Source: Streptomyces roseolilacinus
GTDB lineage: Bacteria; Actinomycetota; Actinomycetes; Streptomycetales; Streptomycetaceae
NCBI RefSeq assembly: GCF_014649335.1
Contig: NZ_BMSV01000006.1
Location: forward strand, 310,001-374,000
Direction of reading: 5' to 3'
DNA length: 64,000 bases
Of this stretch, positions 58,239 through 64,000 are shown piece after piece; positions within the stretch are counted from its first letter, which is position 1, and each line of letters begins with the position of its first letter. The notes under the pieces are model-generated. The model made no database searches and was not told where the DNA came from. It saw only the letters and a program-made list of their open reading frames with translations. Both the position numbers and the translations under genes were made by a program.

Positions 58239-59633
58239 TCAGGGGGAGCGGGGGAGGCGGAGGGCCAGGGCCGTGGCGGCGGCGGCCAGGGCGGTGAGGG
58301 GGAGGAGGGCGGTCGGGAGGGCGGGGGCGAGGGCGGCGGCCGCCGCCGTGCCCAGGGCCGGGCCGATGTGCGACGCCGTCTGCTTCAGGCCGCCCGCCAG
58401 GGCCGCGCTCCCCGGGGGCGCCTCCCTCACGACGACCGTGCCCGTCGCCACCATGACCGCGGCGAAACCCGCCCCCAGCAGGGCGAACGCCAGGGTCGTC
58501 GCGGCGGGCGGGGGCGAGGGGCCCAGCCGGGAGAGGGCGAGGGCGCCCAGCGCCAGGCAGGCCGTGCCCGCCACGGCCGCCGCGCGGGCCCCGCGACGGC
58601 GGGTCCACGCCGCCGCCGGGGGCGCGCACGCGACCATCGCCAGGGGGAGGGGAAGCGCCCGCAGCGCACTCGCCGACGGGTCGAGGGCGCTGACCTCCTG
58701 GAGGTGGTACGTGACCGCGAACAGGCACCCCGACAGGACCGCCGACGCCGCCAGGAGGACGCCGAGGGCGGCGGTGACGCCGGGCGCGGAGAGGACGTGC
58801 GGCGACAGGAGGGGGTCCTTTGCCCGCCGCTCGCGGCGTACCAGGGCGGCGCCCGCGAGCAGGGCCACCGCGCCGCTCCACGGCCACACCACCAGCGCGT
58901 GCACCAGGGCCGCCAGGGCCAGGGCGAGGAGCCCCGCGCCGGGGAGGTCCAGCGACCGCGGACGGTCCCGTTCCCGGCCGGCGGCGCGGCGCGGCACCGC
59001 CGGCGCCAGCGCCACCAGGAGCAGGGCGGGGGCCGCCGTCAGGGCGAAGACGGGCCTCCAGCCGTACTGCGCCGTCAGCGCGCCGCCCAGGAGCGGGCCC
59101 GCGGCGGTCGCCACGCCCACCGCCGCCGTGCGGAGCGCCAGGGGCCGGGCGAGGCGGTCGGGCGGGTACGCGGTGCGGAGCATGCCGAGCGTCGCGGGCT
59201 GGAGCAGCGCCCCGCACCCGCCCTGGGCGACCCGCAGGGCGATGACCCACTCGATGCCGGGCGCCGCGCAGATCCCCGCCGACGTCACGGCGAACCCGGC
59301 CGCGCCCAGGGCGAACAGCCGCCGGTCGCCGTACCGGTCCGCGAGGCGGCCCGCGAGGACCAGCAGGCTCGCCACCGCGATCAGGTAGCCGGTCGTGGCC
59401 CACTGGACCTGCGCGTACGTGGCGTCGAGGGAGCGTTGCAGGGTGGGCTGCGCGATGGCCAGGAGCGTGCCGTCCAGGGCGACCACCGCCGGGCCGGCGA
59501 CGCTCGCCGCGAGCGCGGCGCGCCGGCCACCCGGCGACACGGGCGACGCGGGCGGCACAGGCGGCGCGGACGGCGCGGGCCGGGACGCGGGCGGGGACGG
59601 GCGGGGGGCCGGGTGCGACGCGCGGTCGCTCAC
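58239..59633 (-). CDS. MFS transporter, DHA2-type
   Basis: The 464-residue exporter starts at GTG 59633, overlapping the TetR stop (GTGA). About 14 membrane segments follow a Pro/Ser-rich start. Motifs are VVALDGTLLAIAQPTLQRSL and LAGRLADRYGDRRLF (motif A), then GPLLGGALTAQYGWRPVF (motif C). It is the second gene of a TetR-MFS operon driven from the palindromic operators at 60235-60273, so it is probably induced by its own substrate. Confidence 0.88.
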   Translation of the reverse strand: MSDRASHPAPRPSPPASRPAPSAPPVPPASPVSPGGRRAALAASVAGPAVVALDGTLLAIAQPTLQRSLDATYAQVQWATTGYLIAVASLLVLAGRLADRYGDRRLFALGAAGFAVTSAGICAAPGIEWVIALRVAQGGCGALLQPATLGMLRTAYPPDRLARPLALRTAAVGVATAAGPLLGGALTAQYGWRPVFALTAAPALLLVALAPAVPRRAAGRERDRPRSLDLPGAGLLALALAALVHALVVWPWSGAVALLAGAALVRRERRAKDPLLSPHVLSAPGVTAALGVLLAASAVLSGCLFAVTYHLQEVSALDPSASALRALPLPLAMVACAPPAAAWTRRRGARAAAVAGTACLALGALALSRLGPSPPPAATTLAFALLGAGFAAVMVATGTVVVREAPPGSAALAGGLKQTASHIGPALGTAAAAALAPALPTALLPLTALAAAATALALRLPRSP

Positions 59634-60214
59634 CGGCCGGCGCCCAGGTGCGCGTCGAGCGCGGTGCGCAGCAGCGGCTCCACCTCGTCGGTGCCGCACG
59701 CCAGGGGGAGGCTGCCCCAGCCCCACAGCTGGGCGATGCCGTGGAGGTTCGCCCACAGGGCCCCGGCCGCCCGGCGGGCGTGGACGTCGGGCCGGGCCGC
59801 CGCCACGAGCCGCACCAGGGCGTCGAAGAGGGGCAGGCTCGTGTCGCGCAGCCCCAAGTGCCCGCTTTCCAGCAGGTCGTGACGGAACATCAGCTGGTAC
59901 ATGCCCGGGTGGTCCGCCGCGAAGCGCAGGTACGCCCGCCCCAGCTCCAGCAGCCGCTCCCGCGCCTCCCGCGGGTCCTCGGGCGCGCGGGTGCCGGGCA
60001 GCGCCGCCGCCAGGTCCGTGAAGCCCCGGCGGGCGACCGCGGAGAGGAGGGCCAGGTGGGTGGGGAAGTGGCGGCGCGGCGCCCCGTGCGAGACGCCCGC
60101 CCGCCGGGCGATCTCCCGCAGCGAGAGCGCCTGCGCGCCGCCTTCCTCCAGCAGCTCCACGCCCGCCTGGACCAGGCGGTCCCGCAGGGGGGTCGGGTCG
60201 GGTGCGGTGTCCAT
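59630..60214 (-). CDS. TetR-family repressor
   Basis: The 194-residue protein starts at ATG 60214 with GGAGG upstream. The HTH is at residues about 27-56 (LSLREIARRAGVSHGAPRRHFPTHLALL in parts), and the C-terminal TetR_C_33-like domain has ADHPGMYQLMFRHDL and WANLHGIAQLWGWGSL. It leads the efflux operon and is divergent from a DUF2785 gene across a 76-bp gap that holds two matching palindromes, its likely operators. Confidence 0.9.
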   Translation of the reverse strand: MDTAPDPTPLRDRLVQAGVELLEEGGAQALSLREIARRAGVSHGAPRRHFPTHLALLSAVARRGFTDLAAALPGTRAPEDPREARERLLELGRAYLRFAADHPGMYQLMFRHDLLESGHLGLRDTSLPLFDALVRLVAAARPDVHARRAAGALWANLHGIAQLWGWGSLPLACGTDEVEPLLRTALDAHLGAGR

Positions 60215-60234
60215 CGCGGCCTCCCTGCCAGTGC

Positions 60235-60273
60235 GTAGACACTGTCTACCACTACGCCGTAGACAGTGTCTAC
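60235..60273. promoter_or_regulatory. Double 15-bp palindrome, TetR operator pair
   Basis: GTAGACACTGTCTAC (60235-60249) and GTAGACAGTGTCTAC (60259-60273) are each perfect inverted repeats with 7-bp arms, 24 bp centre to centre. They fill the gap between the tetR start (60214) and the DUF2785 start (60291), so one TetR could control both directions. Confidence 0.85.
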
Positions 60274-60290
60274 TGTGGCATCCTGCTCTC

Positions 60291-61109
60291 GTGCCCGACG
60301 CCCCCCTCGACTGGCCGGCCCTCGCCGCGGGCGGTTTCCCGTTCCCCGGAGCCGTCCCCCTCCCGCGCCTCCTCGCCGAACTCGCCGGCATGCTCGCCTC
60401 CCCCGATCCCGTGGTGCGCGACGACCACGCCTACACCGCCCTCGCCCGGTGGACCCGCGAAGGGCGCCTCGACGCGGTGCTCGCGGAGCTCGGGGACACG
60501 GGCGCCGAACGGCTGGGGCACGCCGAGGCGCAGGCGCGGGCGTTCGCCCCGCTCGTGCTGCGGTGCGCCGTGGAGCGGTGGGCCGAGGCCCCCGCCACCG
60601 TGCCCGCAGCGCGCGTCGCGGAGTGGTACGAGCGGTTCCGCGACTGGTACCCCGAGGAGCGGGACACCCGCGGCTGGGACGACCGCCTCGGCTGGCTGCA
60701 CGCCGTCGCCCACGGGGCCGACGCCGCCGCCGCGTTCGGTGCCGCCCTCCCCGAGCGGCGCGTGGAGCTGCTGCGGCTGTGCGCCCTGCGCATGACGGCG
60801 GCCCACGCCGTCGACCGGTACGCGCAGCTGGAGGACGCCCGGCTCGCGCGGGCCGTCTGCCGCCTCCTCGCCGCGCCGGGACTGGGCGAGGGTGAGGCGG
60901 TCGGGTGGCTGGACGTGGTGTCGGGGGCACTGGAGGGGGGTGGGCCGGGTCCGGTTCCGGTGTGGGCGTCCAACACGTTCGCGACGCTGCAGTCGCTGCA
61001 CCTGCACCTGACGCGCGGGCTCGCCCGGGAGGGCGTCCCCCCGCACGCGCCCGCCGTGGCGGAGCGCGTCGCCGGGATCCTCGTACTGCCCTGCTGGTGG
61101 CTGGCGTGA
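60291..61109 (+). CDS. DUF2785 family protein
   Basis: The 272-residue soluble helical protein (VVRDDHAYTALARWTREG, RDWYPEERDTRGWDDRLGWLHAVAHGAD in parts, VLPCWWLA at the end) belongs to DUF2785, known in actinobacteria and firmicutes without function. Start GTG 60291 lies 18 bp after the second TetR operator, with TACTGT just upstream as a -10 candidate, so it is probably leaderless or nearly so and controlled by the TetR protein. Confidence 0.82.
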   Translation: MPDAPLDWPALAAGGFPFPGAVPLPRLLAELAGMLASPDPVVRDDHAYTALARWTREGRLDAVLAELGDTGAERLGHAEAQARAFAPLVLRCAVERWAEAPATVPAARVAEWYERFRDWYPEERDTRGWDDRLGWLHAVAHGADAAAAFGAALPERRVELLRLCALRMTAAHAVDRYAQLEDARLARAVCRLLAAPGLGEGEAVGWLDVVSGALEGGGPGPVPVWASNTFATLQSLHLHLTRGLAREGVPPHAPAVAERVAGILVLPCWWLA

Positions 61110-61113
61110 CGCC

Positions 61114-61704
61114 TCACCCCACCAGGTACGCCACCGCCGTCGCCGCGCCGAGGCCCGCGCCCGCCAGGGTCTGGGCCGGGGTGTGGTAGCGGAGCGCCAC
61201 GCGCGACCAGCAGACGGCGGCCGTCACGCCGTACCCGAGCAGCCACCACGCCGAGTGGACGCAGGCCAGCAGCGTCACCACCGACGACGCGACCGCCGAG
61301 TCCACGGAGATCTTCCACACGGTGTTGACGGCGAGCAGCCCCACCGTCATCACCCACAGCGCGAGCATGGCGAGCAGGATGCCGGTCGGCGCGCCGCCCA
61401 GGACCATGAGCGCCGAGCCGGTGCCGATCGAGCCGAGGATCACGAAGAAGATCGGCGCGCGTTTCGTGCGGTCGACGACGTGCCGGTCGCCCCAACGGCC
61501 CCGGTCGCGCTCCCACTCGATGTACGCCGCCGGGACGACGCCCGCGCACAGGGCGCCCAGCAGGCCCCACAGGAGGCCCGTCCAGTGGCCGGCCGCGAAG
61601 GCCCCGACGGCGAGCATGCCGGCGAGCAGGAGGTTGCGCGGCTGGAGCGCGTCGGTCACCCGCCGGGCCACCGAGGCCGTCCCGGACGCCTCCTCGGCCG
61701 TCAC
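61114..61704 (-). CDS. PAP2-family membrane phosphatase
   Basis: The 196-residue protein starts at a GTG overlapping the stop of the MAB_1171c gene (GTGA); an upstream in-frame ATG at 61770 is possible but would overlap that gene by 70 bp. Six hydrophobic segments carry the later phosphatase motifs: KISVDSAVASSV (motif 2-like, with the usual SGH altered to SVD) and SRVALRYHTPAQTLAGAGLG (motif 3). Family members remove phosphate from lipid phosphates at the membrane. The altered motif 2 makes activity uncertain. Confidence 0.82.
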   Translation of the reverse strand: MTAEEASGTASVARRVTDALQPRNLLLAGMLAVGAFAAGHWTGLLWGLLGALCAGVVPAAYIEWERDRGRWGDRHVVDRTKRAPIFFVILGSIGTGSALMVLGGAPTGILLAMLALWVMTVGLLAVNTVWKISVDSAVASSVVTLLACVHSAWWLLGYGVTAAVCWSRVALRYHTPAQTLAGAGLGAATAVAYLVG

Positions 61705-62909
61705 GCGAGCAGCCGCCTCGCGCTCTCCTCCGGTATCGACCTGTACGCCGTCGCCACCCGTACCAGCCATGCCACCTCACCGTCCTGATCCGTCGCCTGC
61801 CGGGTGTCGAAGTCCGCCGCCGCGCCCGCGGGCCCTCCCGCCGCCTTCGCCGCCAGCGCGGCCTTGATCCAGTACGCGTCCGCCAGCGGGCCCGCCGAAC
61901 CGGCCGCCTCGCGCGCCGCCGGGAGGAGCCCGTCCGGCACGTAGTGGCGGAGCTTCTCCACCGCGTCCGCGATGTCCGCCGCCCACCGGTCGACCCGCAG
62001 GTCGGCCGGGGTGCCGAAGCGGGTCAGCTCCCGGGCCAGCGAGGCGGGGGGCGCGAACGGCTGGTCGGGGAACGCCGCCATCAGCTCCCGCCACAGCGGG
62101 TGCAGCGCGACCTGGGCCCGCCACAGCCGCACCCGCCGCCAGCCCGTGCCGAAGGCGGGGACCGACGCCCCGATCGCGAACAGCGCGAACAGCAGGACCT
62201 GCGCCGCCTCCGTCGCCTTGTCGAAGGTCCGCGCGAAGCCGGCGGTCGGCTCCGCCACGACGCTGATCCACAGGAACAGCGTCCGGCTCACCGTGTACCC
62301 GACACCGATGAACATCGCCGCCGTCATCATCCCGAGCCCCACCCGCAGGTGCCGCAGCGAGGCGTTCGCCGTCGCCAGCGCCCACTGGTAGGCGCACACC
62401 GCCGACGCGGCGCCCAGGTACAGGTAGAACACCGTCATGTAGAGCGAGGCGCCCCACTGGCCGGCGTGGTCCGACACGAAGCGGTCCGAGGGGGCGGAGC
62501 GGTCGACGACGGTGAAGAACAGGACGGTCAGCAGGACCAGTGTCGCCACCGACGCCTTCGCCGCGACCTGCTGGACGACCCGCGCGAAGCGCACGTGGCG
62601 CGGCACGGCCCCGCCGTCCGGGTACGAGCCGTAGATCGCCACGATGTAGCCGAGGATCGCCAGGATCGCGACCGTCGCCGTGTAGTGCTTGATGAGGACG
62701 GCCAGGTCGACGACCGGGCTGTTGTTGAGGCTGGTGCGGACGACGCGGGTCTTCGTCCACAGGGCGGCGGCGAACCCCGCGTAGCAGCCCCACAGGGCGC
62801 GGCGGCGCTTGTCCTCCTCGTCGCCCCACAGCGCCGCCGGCATCCGCCACAGCGCCACGGCCGTCATCAGGGCGGCCACCAGGTAGCCGGCCAGGTCAAG
62901 GGGGGTCAA
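61701..62909 (-). CDS. MAB_1171c-family membrane protein
   Basis: The 402-residue protein uses a TTG start at 62909 with GAGGA upstream. Seven membrane segments in the first 250 residues (AGYLVAALMTAVALWRMP, AALWTKTRVVRTSLNNSP, LIKHYTATVAILAILGYIVA read in parts) precede a cytoplasmic helical tail (WRRVRLWRAQVALHPLWREL in part, HYVPDGLLPAAREAAG). It matches the actinobacterial family called MAB_1171c putative transporter, usually encoded with ImmA/IrrE-like and XRE proteins as here. No function is proven. Confidence 0.85.
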   Translation of the reverse strand: MTPLDLAGYLVAALMTAVALWRMPAALWGDEEDKRRRALWGCYAGFAAALWTKTRVVRTSLNNSPVVDLAVLIKHYTATVAILAILGYIVAIYGSYPDGGAVPRHVRFARVVQQVAAKASVATLVLLTVLFFTVVDRSAPSDRFVSDHAGQWGASLYMTVFYLYLGAASAVCAYQWALATANASLRHLRVGLGMMTAAMFIGVGYTVSRTLFLWISVVAEPTAGFARTFDKATEAAQVLLFALFAIGASVPAFGTGWRRVRLWRAQVALHPLWRELMAAFPDQPFAPPASLARELTRFGTPADLRVDRWAADIADAVEKLRHYVPDGLLPAAREAAGSAGPLADAYWIKAALAAKAAGGPAGAAADFDTRQATDQDGEVAWLVRVATAYRSIPEESARRLLA

Positions 62910-62972
62910 TTCGCGTCCTCGTGGGGGGAGGGAAGGGGAGGGGCACGGTCCGCCGCGGGGCGGGGCGGGACG

Positions 62973-63542
62973 TCAGTCCCGGCGGAAGAAGTCCCGGAGG
63001 AAGAAGCCGCGACGGCGGTGCGCGACCGGTCTGGCCAGGGAGTTCGCCAGCCGCCCCACCATGTCGTCGCTCGGCACCTCCCGCGCCATCCGCGGGATCA
63101 GCGAGGCGCCGAGCTCCGCGACCCGCTCGTCGTGGGTGTCGTACTGGGCGCGGGCCTGGACGGTGGTGCCCGACTCCATCACGCGGGAGATCAGCGACGT
63201 GTCGAAGACCGGGAGCAGGCGGCGCAGTTGCTCGGCGTCGAGGGAGGTGCCGTGGTCGAACCACTCGTGGCACAGCTCGTGCAGGATGACGTGCTGCGTC
63301 TGGTACGTGGTGGGGCGGCGCCGGTACAGCACGAAGCTGGTCTCGCCGGCCTTCAGCCGCAGCCCGCACGCGGAGTTGACGCGCGCGAGGCGGTCCGGCA
63401 GCTCCCGCAGGACGATGCGGCGGCCCCGGGCGGCCTCCATGTTGGCGACCAGCTCCGGGATGCCGAACGGCGCCGGTATCGGGAGGTCGGCCAGTCCGGC
63501 CTCGCACTCTCGGCGCAGTGCGCGCATGGACCGCTGGGACAT
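62973..63542 (-). CDS. ImmA/IrrE-like zinc metalloprotease-type protein
   Basis: The 189-residue protein starts at ATG 63542 with AGAGG upstream. The zinc motif HVILHELCHEWFDH (about 107-120) is complete (HExxH), and the C-terminus is basic (RRRGFFLRDFFRRD). ImmA/IrrE proteases cleave a partner XRE repressor to switch genes on; the gene just upstream (63621 onward, same strand) encodes such an XRE protein and the MAB_1171c gene follows. In databases this protein is often called a toxin component, which I regard as unproven. Confidence 0.83.
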   Translation of the reverse strand: MSQRSMRALRRECEAGLADLPIPAPFGIPELVANMEAARGRRIVLRELPDRLARVNSACGLRLKAGETSFVLYRRRPTTYQTQHVILHELCHEWFDHGTSLDAEQLRRLLPVFDTSLISRVMESGTTVQARAQYDTHDERVAELGASLIPRMAREVPSDDMVGRLANSLARPVAHRRRGFFLRDFFRRD

Positions 63543-63620
63543 GGGGACCTCTTGATCGGAGTCACGCGTGTGTGACCTGCGGTCGGCGATTTTAGCCAAC
63601 CGGGCGCGGCCGCGTGTCCG

Positions 63621-64000
63621 TCAGCGGCTCCCGCCGGCCTGCGCCGGGCGGTCCGAAGGGCCGTCCCCCTGCGCCTCCTTGAGCAGCGACAGCGCGAACT
63701 CCAGCAGCTCCGCCGGCAGCCCCGCGTCGTCCACGCCGCGGCCCGCGAGGCCGCTGATCTCGCCGGTGCGGCGCTTCGCGAGGAACTGGAGGCCCGCGAC
63801 CACGTCGTCGACGACCTCCGACTCCTCCTTGAAGAACCGCCAGTCCACGCCGAAGCCCAGGCCCAGCGCCTTCAGGATGTCCTCGGACGGGTGGGTGACC
63901 TTGCCCGCCAGGATGTTGGAGAAGTAGCTGTGCGAGAGGGCGCCGCCGCGCTCCCTGACCAGCTCGGCGAAGGCCCGGCCCGAGACCCTCTGCCCCGGGA
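63621..64000 (-). CDS. XRE-family regulator, N-terminus beyond window
   Basis: The leftward reading frame is open from the window's right edge to TGA 63621, 126 residues so far. It has an HTH (FAELVRERGGALSHSYFSNILAGK in parts) followed by THPSEDILKALGLGFGVDWRFF and a helical C-terminus (LLEFALSLLKEAQ). It is the likely substrate or partner of the ImmA/IrrE-like protein encoded next. The start codon is outside the window. Confidence 0.82.
   Translation of the reverse strand, partial: PGQRVSGRAFAELVRERGGALSHSYFSNILAGKVTHPSEDILKALGLGFGVDWRFFKEESEVVDDVVAGLQFLAKRRTGEISGLAGRGVDDAGLPAELLEFALSLLKEAQGDGPSDRPAQAGGSR

Overview
The window is chromosomal DNA of a high-G+C actinomycete, almost certainly a Streptomyces. 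Supporting signs are about 72% G+C, frequent GTG starts and GTGA/ATGA overlaps, paired SigB/SigF-type sigma factors, an SsgA-like protein, an actinomycete integrative and conjugative element (AICE), a rare TTA leucine codon, and perfect Streptomyces-type parS sites (GTTTCACGTGAAAC). From memory, the gene order from the two-component system through sigN/sigF, tadA and upp matches S. coelicolor around SCO4020-SCO4041. That region lies in the origin-proximal core, which fits the parS sites.

Layout. Positions 1-1197 are the right end of an integrated element whose body lies left of the window: an A+T-richer XRE-type regulator, 20-bp tandem repeats and a small membrane protein, ending in a copy of the 3' half of a tRNA-Arg(ACG) gene that still has its native terminator. 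Positions 1446-16687 are core chromosome: a DUF2797 protein, an OmpR-type two-component system followed by two membrane-associated glycosyltransferases (the second carrying two parS sites in its reading frame), an MFS/TetR pair, an MFS/MarR pair, two SigB-family sigma factors, a Dabb protein and a tiny membrane protein.

Positions 16965-29130 are a complete AICE of about 12.1 kb in the 3' end of tRNA-Ser(CGA), bounded by 55-bp identical att repeats. From left to right it carries a PP2C-like protein and a helix-turn-helix sensor (leftward), then a rightward string of small genes (DUF6284, a PycTM-like membrane protein, an SpdB-like protein, an RRQRL zinc protein and others), a TraB/FtsK translocase, a repeat cluster that could be clt, a primase-polymerase, a DUF3631 ATPase, a second repeat cluster that looks like an iteron origin, Xis and Int. 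Paired TGAGACGG motifs at both ends look like integrase arm sites. The element brings its own terminator to the rebuilt tRNA.

Positions 29249-36731 hold tadA and its partner, upp, a LytR_C protein, a secreted M28 aminopeptidase, and a proline iminopeptidase divergent from a MarR regulator. Positions 37009-46286 are a cobalamin cluster: leftward cbiD; rightward cobK; leftward cobG-cobH-cobIJ; and a cobalamin riboswitch driving rightward cobN. Positions 46517-55325 carry an NmrA-like protein, an FBP-domain protein, a membrane alpha/beta hydrolase with a TTA codon, a DUF418 protein, a VOC protein, a D,D-carboxypeptidase, a small mechanosensitive-channel-like protein and an SsgA-like protein. Positions 55520-57275 carry a cysteine-rich copper-storage-like protein and a two-subunit FluC fluoride channel operon with a DUF190 gene between the subunits. 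The right end has a nucleotidyltransferase, an MFS/TetR pair with a double operator facing a DUF2785 gene, and a PAP2/MAB_1171c/ImmA-IrrE/XRE cluster that runs off the edge.
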